Positions 45,423-55,648 of a stretch of 64,000 nucleotides of DNA are shown here, in pieces (position 1 is the first letter of the stretch; each line of letters starts with the position of its first letter). Made by a program: the position numbers and the translations under genes. Below the pieces are notes generated by a model. That model did no database searches, was not told where the DNA came from, and was given only the letters and a program-made list of their open reading frames with translations. The stretch is from positions 124,001 to 188,000 of the forward strand of contig JAGBHU010000044.1 in NCBI GenBank assembly GCA_017935345.1, written 5' to 3'. Source of the DNA: Coprococcus sp. Lineage in GTDB: Bacteria; Bacillota; Clostridia; Lachnospirales; Lachnospiraceae.

Positions 45423-46829
45423 TTAAACAGGATATGCCTTGCTGTCGTTTTCAACAAGCGACACATCCACCTGTGTCTTCTGTGCTTCTCTCAGCTTGAA
45501 GTAATCAAGGGCAACCTGAGGGAACAATGCATATGATAATACATCCTCATCCTGTTCCTTGTACTGTATCATTTCCTTTTCAATCTTATCAAGCTCATTC
45601 TCGATTAAATCAGCAGGACGACATGTTATTGGCTCTTTGTCACCGATAACCTTCTTCTTAACCTCCGGGTCTACAGGCTTAACTGACTGACCGTATTCAC
45701 CGCTAACGAGAGCCTTTGATTCTTTCGTACACATCTTGTAGCGTTCACCTGTAACAACATTGAGAACAGCCTGTGTACCGACAATCTGGCTTGAAGGTGT
45801 AACAAGAGGTGGTTCACCATAGTCCTTACGAACTCTTGGTACTTCCTCAAGAACCTCATCAAACTTATCCTCGGCGCCCATTTCTTTCAGCTGTGATACA
45901 AGGTTTGAAAGCATACCACCAGGTACCTGATAAAGAAGTGTCTTAACATTTACACCCATAACCTTTGGATTCAGAAGTCCGCTTGCAAGCCACTCTTCTC
46001 TCATAGGCTTGAAGTAATCAGCGATCTCAGCAAGGAGACTCTGATCGAAGCCAGGGTCATACTCCGTACCTTCAAATGTCTTTGCCATAACCTCAGTAGC
46101 AGGCTGGCTTGTTCCAAGAGCAAGTGGAGACATCGCTGTATCAATGATATCACAGCCTGCCTCAACAGCCTTCAGATATGTCATGGAAGCAACACCTGAT
46201 GTGTAATGTGTATGAAGCTGAATTGGAAGTGATGAACCTTCTTTCAACGCCTGTACAAGTTCGGTTGCCTTGTATGGAACAAGAAGACCCGCCATATCCT
46301 TGATACAGATAGAATCTGCACCCATATCTTCTATTTTCTTTGCCATGTTCTTCCAGTAATCCAGTGTATACGCATCACCTAATGTATAGGAAAGCGCTAC
46401 CTGTGCATGACCTTTTTCCTTATTACATGCCTTAACGGCTGTTTCAAGGTTTCTGATATCATTTAAGCAGTCAAATATTCTGATGATATCAATACCGTTT
46501 GCAATTGATTTCTGTACAAAATATTCAACCACATCATCAGCATAATGACGATAGCCAAGAATATTCTGACCTCTGAATAACATCTGGAGCTTTGTATTCT
46601 TAAAGCCGTCTCTCAGCTTTCTAAGTCTGTCCCATGGGTCTTCCTTTAAAAATCTTAATGAAGCATCAAATGTAGCTCCTCCCCAGCATTCTACTGAATG
46701 ATAACCAACCTTATCCATCTTATCGATGATAGGAAGCATCTGCTCAGTTGACATACGGGTTGCTACAAGTGACTGATGTGCATCACGCAATACTGTCTCG
46801 GTAATCTTAACCGGTTTCTTTTCTGCCAT
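45423..46829 (-). CDS. oadA: Oxaloacetate decarboxylase alpha/pyruvate carboxylase B-type carboxyltransferase
   Basis: A 468-residue TIM-barrel carboxyltransferase (HMGL-like fold) that starts KITETVLRDAHQSLVATRMS; CIKDMAGLL carries the carboxylated Lys, and HTHYTSGVASM the metal ligands. The biotinyl domain of classical OadA is absent and supplied by the separate carrier at 48076-48453. Such 5S-type subunits exchange CO2 between oxaloacetate/pyruvate and biotin. It is last in a five-gene operon that also encodes an acyl-CoA carboxyltransferase. Confidence 0.93.
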   Translation of the reverse strand: MAEKKPVKITETVLRDAHQSLVATRMSTEQMLPIIDKMDKVGYHSVECWGGATFDASLRFLKEDPWDRLRKLRDGFKNTKLQMLFRGQNILGYRHYADDVVEYFVQKSIANGIDIIRIFDCLNDIRNLETAVKACNKEKGHAQVALSYTLGDAYTLDYWKNMAKKIEDMGADSICIKDMAGLLVPYKATELVQALKEGSSLPIQLHTHYTSGVASMTYLKAVEAGCDIIDTAMSPLALGTSQPATEVMAKTFEGTEYDPGFDQSLLAEIADYFKPMREEWLASGLLNPKVMGVNVKTLLYQVPGGMLSNLVSQLKEMGAEDKFDEVLEEVPRVRKDYGEPPLVTPSSQIVGTQAVLNVVTGERYKMCTKESKALVSGEYGQSVKPVDPEVKKKVIGDKEPITCRPADLIENELDKIEKEMIQYKEQDEDVLSYALFPQVALDYFKLREAQKTQVDVSLVENDSKAYPV

Positions 46830-46904
46830 TTCTTTACCTCCGTATTTTTATAAGCAATTTACGAATTCTATCGACTTTTCATATATTTCTAAAACATCTT
46901 CAAA

Positions 46905-48035
46905 TTACATTCCGAATATTGCAAGGAATGTACCGGCTGCAACAGCGGTACCGATAACACCTGCAACATTAGGTCCCATCGCATTCATCAGAAGGAAGTT
47001 TGTCGGGTCATATTGTGCGCCGACCTTCTGTGATACTCTTGCCGCCATCGGAACTGCAGATACACCGGCTGAACCGATAAGCGGATTAACCTTACCCTTT
47101 GTAGCCCAGCACATTACCTTACCGAATAAAACGCCCGCAGCAGTACCAAATGCAAATGCAATCAATCCTAATAAGACAATCTTAAGTGTACTTATCTGAA
47201 GGAAAGCCTCTGCGCTTGTAGAAGCACCGACAGATGTACCAAGTAAAATAACAACAATATACATCAGGGCATTGGAAGCTGTTTCCGTAAGCTGTTTTAC
47301 AACGCCACATTCTCTGAACAGGTTACCAAGCATCAGCATACCTACAAGAGGAGCCGTTGTCGGAAGAATCATTACTACTACAAGTGTAACAATGATAGGG
47401 AATAAGATTTTCTCAAGCTTTGTAACAGGACGAAGCTGAGGCATCTTAATCAGTCTTTCCTTCTTGGTAGTAAGAGCTTTCATAATAGGCGGCTGAATAA
47501 CAGGCACAAGTGACATATATGAATATGCTGCAACTGCAATAGGGCCAAGTAATGTACCACCCATACCAAGCTTACCTGCAAGATAGATAGATGTAGGACC
47601 GTCAGCACCACCGATAATTGATATTGCCGCTGCCTCTTTTCCGTTGAATCCCATCAGGAATGCAAGGAAATATGCTGCATAAATACCAAACTGTGCTGCC
47701 GCACCTAAGATAAAGCTTTTCGGATTCGCAATAAGCGGACCGAAATCCGTCATGGCACCAACACCCATGAATATCAGTGATGGCAGAATACTCCACTCAT
47801 CAAGTAAATAAAAATAATGCAATAAACCACCCTCTGCCATAATGTCAGGGAACATGTTTACCAAAAACATACCAAATGAGATTGGCACAAGAAGAAGTGG
47901 CTCAAAGCCTCTGCCGATTGCAAGATACATGAATACAAAAGCTACAAGTATCATGATGTAGTTTTTCCAGTCAAGACTTGCGAAACCGGTTTGATCAGCT
48001 AAATTTGACAAAACGTCAATTATACTACTACCCAT
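46905..48035 (-). CDS. oadB: Na+-translocating decarboxylase beta subunit
   Basis: A 376-residue membrane protein with about ten helices, beginning MGSSIIDVLSNLADQTGF, with IIGGADGPTSIYLAGKL, which holds the conserved Asp for Na+ and carboxybiotin, and FLLMNAMGPNVAGVIGTAVAAG near the end. It decarboxylates carboxybiotin and pumps Na+ outward. One such pump serves both carboxyltransferases of the operon. Confidence 0.95.
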   Translation of the reverse strand: MGSSIIDVLSNLADQTGFASLDWKNYIMILVAFVFMYLAIGRGFEPLLLVPISFGMFLVNMFPDIMAEGGLLHYFYLLDEWSILPSLIFMGVGAMTDFGPLIANPKSFILGAAAQFGIYAAYFLAFLMGFNGKEAAAISIIGGADGPTSIYLAGKLGMGGTLLGPIAVAAYSYMSLVPVIQPPIMKALTTKKERLIKMPQLRPVTKLEKILFPIIVTLVVVMILPTTAPLVGMLMLGNLFRECGVVKQLTETASNALMYIVVILLGTSVGASTSAEAFLQISTLKIVLLGLIAFAFGTAAGVLFGKVMCWATKGKVNPLIGSAGVSAVPMAARVSQKVGAQYDPTNFLLMNAMGPNVAGVIGTAVAAGTFLAIFGM

Positions 48036-48075
48036 TTAGTTGTTTCCTCCTATCAGATTATTTCAGTCAGATACA

Positions 48076-48453
48076 TTAGTTCAATGTTGCCAATGTATCT
48101 CCTGTCTCTACCATCGCACCAACTGTAGTATCAATGCTTGCGATAGTACCATCTTCCGGAGCAACAACTTCATTTTCCATTTTCATAGCTTCAAGAATCA
48201 GAACAACCTGTCCCTTCTTTACTGCGTCACCGTTCTTAACCTTAATGTCAAGAATCTTGCCAGGCATAGGTGATGCAACTTTAATACTTCCTGCTCCTGC
48301 TGACTTTGCTGCAGGCGCTGCCGGTGCAGGTGCCGCTACGGGTGCAGGTGCTGCTGCTGGTGCTGAAACCGGAGCTGCTACTGCTCCTGCTGCTAATTCC
48401 TCAACCGTTACATCATACGATGTACCATTTACTGTAATTCTATAATTTTTCAT
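48076..48453 (-). CDS. Biotin carboxyl carrier protein (GcdC/MmdC/OadA-C type)
   Basis: A 125-residue protein with an N-terminal domain MKNYRITVNGTSYDVTVEEL, an Ala/Pro-rich flexible linker (about 25-55) and the biotinyl domain, with the biotinylated Lys in VLILEAMKMENEV. It shuttles CO2 between the carboxyltransferases and OadB. It stands between the OadG-like and OadB genes. Confidence 0.94.
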   Translation of the reverse strand: MKNYRITVNGTSYDVTVEELAAGAVAAPVSAPAAAPAPVAAPAPAAPAAKSAGAGSIKVASPMPGKILDIKVKNGDAVKKGQVVLILEAMKMENEVVAPEDGTIASIDTTVGAMVETGDTLATLN

Positions 48454-48470
48454 ATCAATATCCTCCTATA

Positions 48471-49394
48471 TTATCTCTTTATACGTCTTACCTTACGAGC
48501 GACTAATTTATCATTGCTTGGATAAATAACAGCCGTCTGTCCTTCTGAAGCAGCGATTGCAGCAGTTATAACTGCAACAAGCTGTGAATCATCCATTACA
48601 CTTACTCCGGTTTCGGTATTAACGATATCAACAATCGCTCCCGTCTGTACCGGTTCACTCTTTGTTTCTTCTGCCGAAGTTTTATCTTCTCCGTTTTCTT
48701 CGGCTGTTTTCTTTGCTTTCTCGGCTTTTCTTGCTTCTCTTGTCTCTTTGTCTAATAACATAGGAACATACTTAAGCAATGAAATAATAAATGATATGAA
48801 GATGAGAACGATAAATACGATACCCATACCAATAATTGTATTGATACCTGCCGCTTTCATCTTGGCACTAAGTGTCTGATTTGCAGATATTTCAAATTCT
48901 GAAATCTTGTATGGATAAATCTTGTTTGATTTCAACATTTCCTTTGCCGTAGCTTCGTCATATCCATTTTCCAATAAATAATATTTTTGGAAATTATATT
49001 CCTCAAGATTTCCTACGAAGGTTGCTTTAATTTCAGCTTCTTCGTCAGCACATTTTGCAAATATGCTTATGACAACCGAATCGTCTATAACTTCGGCTTC
49101 ATATTCACCTGTATAGCTTATAAACTCACCACACTCATCTTCAAGCTTTGAAAATACCTGTATTGCTTCTTTTTCAGATTCAGCCAGGCCCACCGGTGTC
49201 TCCGGCTGTGTAGCATAGGCATAGAACTCATCTATGCTTACATAATACATGTATTCATCACTCTTATCCTGAACTATCTGTGCCAGTTCTTCGTTGGTGT
49301 ATTCAAACTCTACAGTTTTCTTGGCAGTACCGCAGCCTGCCAGCGCAAAAGTAACAGCTAACATAGAAACTATTAATAATAATTTTTTCTTCAT
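48471..49394 (-). CDS. OadG-like decarboxylase subunit with lipoprotein extension
   Basis: A 307-residue protein with a lipoprotein signal peptide (LAVTFALAGCG), an extracytoplasmic domain of about 150 residues, and then a membrane helix (GMGIVFIVLIFISFIISLLKYVP) typical of OadG gamma subunits. The C-terminus is charged (KIRRIKR-like). Classical gamma subunits are about 80 residues, so the exported domain is an addition. It anchors the complex. Confidence 0.8.
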   Translation of the reverse strand: MKKKLLLIVSMLAVTFALAGCGTAKKTVEFEYTNEELAQIVQDKSDEYMYYVSIDEFYAYATQPETPVGLAESEKEAIQVFSKLEDECGEFISYTGEYEAEVIDDSVVISIFAKCADEEAEIKATFVGNLEEYNFQKYYLLENGYDEATAKEMLKSNKIYPYKISEFEISANQTLSAKMKAAGINTIIGMGIVFIVLIFISFIISLLKYVPMLLDKETREARKAEKAKKTAEENGEDKTSAEETKSEPVQTGAIVDIVNTETGVSVMDDSQLVAVITAAIAASEGQTAVIYPSNDKLVARKVRRIKR

Positions 49395-49410
49395 TTAGTT
49401 GTCACTCCTT

Positions 49411-50826
49411 TTATATTGTACCATGCTTCTTATATGGTCTTAATTCTCTCTTTGCGAGAAGCATTTCAAGTGCTGCAATTACTCTCTTTCTGGTTGCATC
49501 CGGCTCAATAATATCATCAACATAGCCCCTTGATGCTGCTGAAAGGGCACCCGAAAGTGCTTCGGTATATTCAGCCTTCTTTTCCTTAATAAATGCCAGC
49601 TTGTCTGAAGCGGCATTGATTTCATCCTCATACATAATCTTAACTGCCATCTCCGGATCCATTGTTCCGATAACGGCATCAGGCCAGGCAAATACCATAT
49701 CTGCTCCGATAGCCTTGGAATTCATAACCGTATATGCCGTACCATATGCCTTGTCCATGATTACGGTAATCTTTGGTACAGTAGCATTTGCATATGCATA
49801 AGTAAGCTTTGCAAGAGCCTTTGAGATAATTCTCTCTTCTCTTACCGTAGCAGAAAATCCCTTTACATTGACAAGTGTGAGTACAGGAATATTGAATGAA
49901 TCACAGAAACTGATAAACTCTTCTGCCTTATATGCGCCGTTTGTTGTAATAACATCTTCCTGATTTACAACACAGCCTACGGCTACACCATTTAATTTGA
50001 TAAATGCCGTTACAACATCTGCGGCAAAATCCTTCTTCATTTCCATGAAAAATGAGTTGTCCGAGATATTCTGAAGAACTGCTCTTCCATCATTCTTGAA
50101 GGAATCCAGATTCGGAATAATTCTGTTCATATCATCCGTACAAGGGCCAAACTTCTCATCATCCTCATTGCAGCATGGAAGCATATCAACAAGCGTTCTG
50201 ATTGTTCCAAGAAGCTCCTCCTCTGTCTCAAACACCGCATCAACATTTGAAGTATTTGTACTGACATATTCTGCTGATGATGTATCAAGCTTTGTGATAT
50301 TGTTCTCCTCTAAAGCATTTGGGCTGTTAACAAATAACTTTGAACCTTCTTTTGTCATGAATGTGAAATCCGTCAAAGTCGGTATCAATGCTGCACCACC
50401 GCCACATGTACCGAAAATAGCAGTAATCTGCGGAATCACGCCTGATGCAAGTGACTGTTTCAGATAGAGCTCTCCAAATGCATTTAGTGCATCTGTAGCC
50501 TCCTGCAATCTCAAACCTGCACAATCAATTAATCCGATAACAGGTGCTCCCATCTTCATAGCCATATCATAAAGGCCTGCAATTTTCTTTGCGTGCATCT
50601 CACCGATGGAGCCGCCCAAAACCTTTGCATCCTGGCTATAAACATAAACTAAATTACCATTGATAACTCCATAACCGGTTATAACACCGTCTTTTGGAGT
50701 ATCCTTATCCTGAATGTTGAAATCAGTGCTTCTAGCTGTTACATATGCACCAACTTCAACAAAACTTGAGTCATCAAGTAATGCAGAAATTCTGTCACTT
50801 GCTGACAAGCTGAGTTTGTTGCTCAT
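49411..50826 (-). CDS. Acyl-CoA carboxyltransferase (MmdA-like)
   Basis: A 471-residue crotonase-superfamily carboxyltransferase with the N- and C-terminal halves of the 12S/PccB family: VYSQDAKVLGGSIGEMHAKKI and GTCGGGAALIPTL, then GADMVFAWPDAVIGTMDPE. It is shorter than the usual 510-520. Possible substrates are methylmalonyl-CoA or related acyl-CoAs. With the 5S-type subunit and carrier it could act as a transcarboxylase. It heads the operon behind a TTGAAA/TACAAT promoter. Confidence 0.88.
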   Translation of the reverse strand: MSNKLSLSASDRISALLDDSSFVEVGAYVTARSTDFNIQDKDTPKDGVITGYGVINGNLVYVYSQDAKVLGGSIGEMHAKKIAGLYDMAMKMGAPVIGLIDCAGLRLQEATDALNAFGELYLKQSLASGVIPQITAIFGTCGGGAALIPTLTDFTFMTKEGSKLFVNSPNALEENNITKLDTSSAEYVSTNTSNVDAVFETEEELLGTIRTLVDMLPCCNEDDEKFGPCTDDMNRIIPNLDSFKNDGRAVLQNISDNSFFMEMKKDFAADVVTAFIKLNGVAVGCVVNQEDVITTNGAYKAEEFISFCDSFNIPVLTLVNVKGFSATVREERIISKALAKLTYAYANATVPKITVIMDKAYGTAYTVMNSKAIGADMVFAWPDAVIGTMDPEMAVKIMYEDEINAASDKLAFIKEKKAEYTEALSGALSAASRGYVDDIIEPDATRKRVIAALEMLLAKRELRPYKKHGTI

Positions 50827-50894
50827 TTTTAGCCCTCCGTTTAATTTATTTTATGGCACTTTCAAAAAGAAAGTCCAAATTTATGCCGATTTTA

Positions 50895-50923
50895 ATTGTA
50901 AAGCCTTTGGCAACATATTTCAA
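50895..50923 (-). promoter_or_regulatory. Promoter of the decarboxylase operon
   Basis: On the minus strand TTGAAA (50918-50923) and TACAAT (50895-50900) have a 17-bp spacer, about 65 bp before the carboxyltransferase start. Confidence 0.6.
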
Positions 50924-50978
50924 GTAGAAAAACCAAATACAAACCATATTTTTCATAAAATTTTACCGGTATCTTAAA

Positions 50979-51027
50979 ATGCTATATCATACAACAGCTC
51001 TTTGACAGCTTTTGTATGATATAGCAT
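50979..51027 (-). terminator. Terminator of the exported-protein/ABC island
   Basis: A perfect 16-bp inverted repeat (50979-50994 and 51012-51027) with a 17-nt loop sits 20 nt after the lipoprotein stop and is followed by TTTT. It marks one edge of the island. Confidence 0.7.
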
Positions 51028-51046
51028 TCCTTATCATTCAATATTT

Positions 51047-52444
51047 TTATTTTATCTCAACTACATCGCCCGTTTGCGCATCCAGCATAATAAGCTGAAC
51101 CGGCTCGTTTATTTTCTCATCAATCTCTGCAAATACCCACACAGGTACATATATAAAGCCTGTATCAGTCTCCTTGGGATAATAGGACAGTTCTATAGAA
51201 TTAAACCTTATCTGTAAATAATCGGTTTTATGTTTTGTATAATAACCATCAATTGAAGCTTCAAGCGCAATTACTATCTCATCCCATGATAATAAATTTG
51301 CTTTTTCAAGCTCAGACCTTTTTTCCATAGGCATATCACATCCTATACCTACCAAGCCATTAGAGGCTAATGCTACACGAAATATTGTACCATTTGTAAC
51401 GATACCATGAGTATCATCATACATATTGGATTGATTTTTATATTCACTATTCATATAATCCACATAGTATAAACCGGCAGCATATTGTTTCACTCCTGAA
51501 ACTTCAGGAATAAATGTTATATCGTATCCGTCATTGATATGGTATTCGTTATCCGTAGTACCCTGAAAATAGGCGACAAACAAAGGATTCGTAAAAGCAA
51601 ATAACATTGGCATATCTGTTATACAATTAAGATATGAATAAGCATTTTCAACAGCCTCATCTTCTGTATATATACATGTATTATTCTCTGCCGTTTCATC
51701 CGAAAGATTCTCCTGATTCATTATATCTGAATATATAGTTTCATTATCTAAAAGCGATCCCCACGATTCTACGGCTCCGAATCCCTCTGTTATGCCAAAA
51801 AAATTGTAAACGGATATATCGGGATATAGTGACAGATAGACCGAGGAACAGTATCCGGCATTTTCTTTAAATGTAAGCAGATATTGTTGATTGTTTATGA
51901 TGCCTATATATTGGTTTGAAGAAAAATCCGTATTCTTTTCTCTTATATCAGGCGCTTTCCTTTTTAAATCGGTGTATTCTTCAATCATATTGGAATATAT
52001 GGTACTATATGCCACATCCGGGCAGTCTTTTATTTTTTGATAATACTCTATACAATATTCGCATTCTGCCTTTGTAGGCTGACCGTCATATACAGATATA
52101 GCAGAATCTCCAAATATTCCCTCAGCTACCCGTTTTCTATATTCCGCATCAAGCTCAATCCTACTACATTCCATAGTATACATTGCAGGTACATCAGGTA
52201 CATATATAGCCTCATCTGATATATAAACCTGTTCAATACCGGATATGGAGACATCAAGCTGATGGTTTATGCTCTTCGGCACACCCAGTTCATTTGCCAA
52301 AGCTCCATTTTGGATATTTCCCCTTGCCTCCTCAAGCGAATCAATGACAAAGGAGTCATCATTATTCTTTTTATGACAGCCTGAAAGTAATATTGCAACA
52401 ATCAGCGACATAGCCATCAGTATTTTATTGATTTTGATTTTCAT
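51047..52444 (-). CDS. Exported lipoprotein, unknown function
   Basis: A 465-residue protein with a lipoprotein signal peptide, the lipobox being LLSGC with Cys23 as the lipidated residue. The exported body is acidic and Tyr-rich with no recognised domain; it ends with a WVFAEIDEKINEPVQLIMLDAQTGDVVEI repeat-like strand. It overlaps the ATPase gene by 20 nt, so it belongs to the transporter. A periplasmic-type adaptor or ligand-binding role is possible, but no motif proves it. Confidence 0.7.
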   Translation of the reverse strand: MKIKINKILMAMSLIVAILLSGCHKKNNDDSFVIDSLEEARGNIQNGALANELGVPKSINHQLDVSISGIEQVYISDEAIYVPDVPAMYTMECSRIELDAEYRKRVAEGIFGDSAISVYDGQPTKAECEYCIEYYQKIKDCPDVAYSTIYSNMIEEYTDLKRKAPDIREKNTDFSSNQYIGIINNQQYLLTFKENAGYCSSVYLSLYPDISVYNFFGITEGFGAVESWGSLLDNETIYSDIMNQENLSDETAENNTCIYTEDEAVENAYSYLNCITDMPMLFAFTNPLFVAYFQGTTDNEYHINDGYDITFIPEVSGVKQYAAGLYYVDYMNSEYKNQSNMYDDTHGIVTNGTIFRVALASNGLVGIGCDMPMEKRSELEKANLLSWDEIVIALEASIDGYYTKHKTDYLQIRFNSIELSYYPKETDTGFIYVPVWVFAEIDEKINEPVQLIMLDAQTGDVVEIK

Positions 52445-53114
52445 TCTTTATATCCTCTATGATAACACCATCTTCTATCCGTATTAATCTGTCTGCATGA
52501 GCGGCAATATCCATATCGTGAGTTACTATTATTAGTGTCTTCCCCTGTTTATGGAGCTCCTCCAGCAAATCCATTATCTTAAGCCCTGTAGCTTTATCAA
52601 GTGCTCCTGTCGGCTCATCCGCAAGCACTATAGTACTGTCAGATACCAAAGCCCTTGCTATGGCACAACGCTGCTGTTCGCCTCCTGACAATTCTGACGG
52701 CTTTTTCTTGTATAAATCCTGTATACCTACCTGCATTAATGTCTTGATTATTTTTTCTTTACGTTCTTTCTTTGCTACACCTCTTGCCAGTAACGGTATT
52801 TCCACGTTTTCATATACCGTATATTGATTGAGCAGTGCAAATCTTTGAAATATAAAGCTGATATTTTGCTTCCTGAACAGATGTAAATCATGCTGCTTCA
52901 TCGAACTGACATCCATATCATTATATATGTACTGACCTTCCGTCGCTTTGTCCATGCCGCCTATTATATTAATAAGCGTACTTTTACCTGAACCTGATGT
53001 GCCAACGATAGCGACATATTCTCCGTCATCTATGTTAAGATTGATACCATTTAATGCCGGATATGTCACAGCACCGCTTTTATATGACTTTTTTATATCA
53101 ATAAGTTTAATCAA
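52425..53114 (-). CDS. ABC transporter ATPase, MacB/LolD type
   Basis: A 229-residue ATPase: Walker A GTSGSGKSTLINIIGG, Q-loop IFQRFALLNQ, signature SELSGGEQQRCAIARAL, Walker B TIVLADEPTGALD and H-loop VTHD. The sequence is of the LolD/MacB/FtsE type that drives mechanotransmission rather than transport across the membrane. It serves the two FtsX-like permeases encoded upstream and is separated by 1 nt from the second. Confidence 0.92.
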   Translation of the reverse strand: MIKLIDIKKSYKSGAVTYPALNGINLNIDDGEYVAIVGTSGSGKSTLINIIGGMDKATEGQYIYNDMDVSSMKQHDLHLFRKQNISFIFQRFALLNQYTVYENVEIPLLARGVAKKERKEKIIKTLMQVGIQDLYKKKPSELSGGEQQRCAIARALVSDSTIVLADEPTGALDKATGLKIMDLLEELHKQGKTLIIVTHDMDIAAHADRLIRIEDGVIIEDIKNENQNQ

Positions 53115-53115
53115 A

Positions 53116-54417
53116 TTACTTACCTCCTATCAGTTCTATTGGTGAAGCCTTTTTCAATATGATTGCAGGGATAAGGGATACAACCAGCGTAAGTCCGGTT
53201 CCCACCGCAAGCACAATTATGATTAATCTGCCATACAAGGTCTCTTTCAGCATATATGCTGTCATTGTTTCAAGCTTTATCTCTGCAGTTAATTTCCCTG
53301 CCACAACACAAAACATAATCAAGATAGCGATAACTACCTTTTTTATATTATCTATAAATGCCATCTTTACTATATCCCTATGTGATAGTCCACATGCAAA
53401 AAGCACTCCATAATCCTTTCTTTGCGATAATATCGTATTTATCTGGAAACACGAAAGTACCAGACATATAATCACAATAACAAATACAAAAATATCATAC
53501 ATTGAATTGATATCCATTTTATTACTAATTGCTTCCATGTGCTCTGCCACGCTTTCTACATATACTATACTATTTGTATCTGACATGATTTGCTCAAGCG
53601 AATTTCTCACATCATCAAAGGTATATCCATCAGCAAGAGAAAAAAAACAATCAACTCCTGTACCTTCAAGGTCATCAGGCATCAATAAAATACTATAATC
53701 CAATACATATGATGAAAACGATGCTTCTTCATCCATCGAAATTAAAGCTGTGCATTCAACGGGCATAGTGCTTTTTTTCTCCAATATTCCCGCTACTACA
53801 TATGTGTCCTTGCCATTTGAGATTATTGTTCCCGGTTCAACAGCATTCTTATATTTATATCCCAAATAAATTGGTACGGCATCACTGCTATAGTCAAGAT
53901 TCTCAGGGCTATTGCCCTTATATAAGTTTATATGAAACATCTGATATGCATTAGCACTTAAATATATCACTTCAAGTCTTGCGCCTAAAGCTGCATAAAA
54001 TGGATTATATACATTTTTATCCTGAATATTTTGCAAAATATCAAGATTTTCGCTAATCGTTTTTGAGCCTTTATATTCCAAGCTCCACTTACCTGCTATT
54101 TCCAGTCCGCTAAGCAGCCATTCATTTGTAGCATACGCTACACAGTCAAGCTCATTAACTGTTTCTGCAATATTAAAGTCACTGTTTTTATCATATTCAC
54201 TTGTGGGTATTTCACAATATGCATATCCAAAATGTTCAATACCGCTTCGCAATGCTTCATCCATTGATTTTTTTATATCTGCTTCCGTACTTATTAAAAA
54301 AACCATAACTCCGATTACTGTCATTCCAATGATGTATAGCACCGTATTTAAAAAGCTTCTTAATCCCTGCCGCCAATCATTATCGAGAGATATTTTCCAT
54401 AAATATTTTAATTTCAT
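53116..54417 (-). CDS. FtsX-like permease (first of two)
   Basis: A 433-residue protein with one N-terminal helix (about 22-44), an extracytoplasmic domain of about 230 residues, and three C-terminal helices: the FtsX/MacB topology. It abuts the partner permease with no gap. Such permeases move a lipoprotein or peptide at the outer face. The extracytoplasmic domain has no identified fold. Confidence 0.8.
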   Translation of the reverse strand: MKLKYLWKISLDNDWRQGLRSFLNTVLYIIGMTVIGVMVFLISTEADIKKSMDEALRSGIEHFGYAYCEIPTSEYDKNSDFNIAETVNELDCVAYATNEWLLSGLEIAGKWSLEYKGSKTISENLDILQNIQDKNVYNPFYAALGARLEVIYLSANAYQMFHINLYKGNSPENLDYSSDAVPIYLGYKYKNAVEPGTIISNGKDTYVVAGILEKKSTMPVECTALISMDEEASFSSYVLDYSILLMPDDLEGTGVDCFFSLADGYTFDDVRNSLEQIMSDTNSIVYVESVAEHMEAISNKMDINSMYDIFVFVIVIICLVLSCFQINTILSQRKDYGVLFACGLSHRDIVKMAFIDNIKKVVIAILIMFCVVAGKLTAEIKLETMTAYMLKETLYGRLIIIVLAVGTGLTLVVSLIPAIILKKASPIELIGGK

Positions 54418-55605
54418 CTATATATCCATAATTCCTTCCACTAGATTTATCCTTTTTATTTTCATCAATATTACAAATATCGAAGCATATGCCAATATCA
54501 CCGTAGTTACAAAGATAAACGCCAAACCTTCAACAGATATGCCATACCATGCCTTGTCAGCAATAAATATATTATACAGGCTGTTTATGACAAATACGGC
54601 AACAAACGAACAGATAAGCATCGGACACATTTCCGCAAAAATCTTTCTCGCAATATATCTGTTATCACATCCGCAGGTTCTGTATATAATATAATCCCTT
54701 TGTCTCTTTTTCACAAATAAGCTTATGACCTGTATATAGATTACAATACAGAAAAACAACAGTAAGCCATATATGATACAAAGAAACTTTATTTTTCCAT
54801 CTACCGATACTTCTGATAAATCCACTATTCTCTCCTGAAATGTAATACCTTCTATATTGTTTAAGGAACCTACTGCATCAGAAGCTTGTTCTCTAATATT
54901 ACCGCTATTTGAACCAATATAGATTCCGGCGAGCATAGGAAGATTATTTTCTGCAAATCTCTCATAAAACCTTTTATAGCATTTTTCGTTATCAGGGAAA
55001 TATGCAAAAGAGATATCCCTTGTATTATCTAAGGACTCATATATTCCTACCACATGATAATATTCATTATCAATCAATATATAATATCCGTCATTTCTTT
55101 TCTTGAGATTTTTTTCTGAATTTTCAGAAACCAACGCAACCCTTCTGTGATTATCAAAATCCTCCTTCGTGAAATTCCGACCTTTCATTATGTTATATGG
55201 TAAATCATCTCCATATGAAAAAACGGCTCTTTGATAATCTACTGACATTTCTCCATTGACGTGTACCGAAACATATGCATATATAGTGACATTATGATTA
55301 TATAAGCTTTCAATTATTCTTTTTCCCTTATCGTAATGCTTTACTATATCCTCGGCTGCATATTCCATCGAAGAAATCCTGCCCATATCATCTTCTTCGG
55401 CAGTTATTTTACATTCATCACATGCGCCCTCTATCAAAACAAGGTTTTCATAATGCCCATTGTATAACCTCTTCTCTAATTCAGCTTTCCTTTTATTGAT
55501 TAGGTCAAAGCAATTTATCAGAATAATAAATATAAGTGTATATGCTATTAAAAAAAGCCAAAAACATTCTTTATCTCTTATTTTTATCAATTTACATTCC
55601 TCCAA
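54418..55605 (-). CDS. FtsX-like permease (second of two)
   Basis: A 395-residue protein with one N-terminal helix (about 15-35), a roughly 230-residue extracytoplasmic domain holding a CDEC pair near residue 58, and three C-terminal helices near 280-380. It resembles the other permease in topology but not closely in sequence, so a heterodimer with the ATPase pair is likely. It starts 43 nt after the small exported protein gene. Confidence 0.8.
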   Translation of the reverse strand: MEECKLIKIRDKECFWLFLIAYTLIFIILINCFDLINKRKAELEKRLYNGHYENLVLIEGACDECKITAEEDDMGRISSMEYAAEDIVKHYDKGKRIIESLYNHNVTIYAYVSVHVNGEMSVDYQRAVFSYGDDLPYNIMKGRNFTKEDFDNHRRVALVSENSEKNLKKRNDGYYILIDNEYYHVVGIYESLDNTRDISFAYFPDNEKCYKRFYERFAENNLPMLAGIYIGSNSGNIREQASDAVGSLNNIEGITFQERIVDLSEVSVDGKIKFLCIIYGLLLFFCIVIYIQVISLFVKKRQRDYIIYRTCGCDNRYIARKIFAEMCPMLICSFVAVFVINSLYNIFIADKAWYGISVEGLAFIFVTTVILAYASIFVILMKIKRINLVEGIMDI

Positions 55606-55648
55606 AATGAGCTGTAGTTATTTTACATCCCTTTAAAACAAAGATTCT

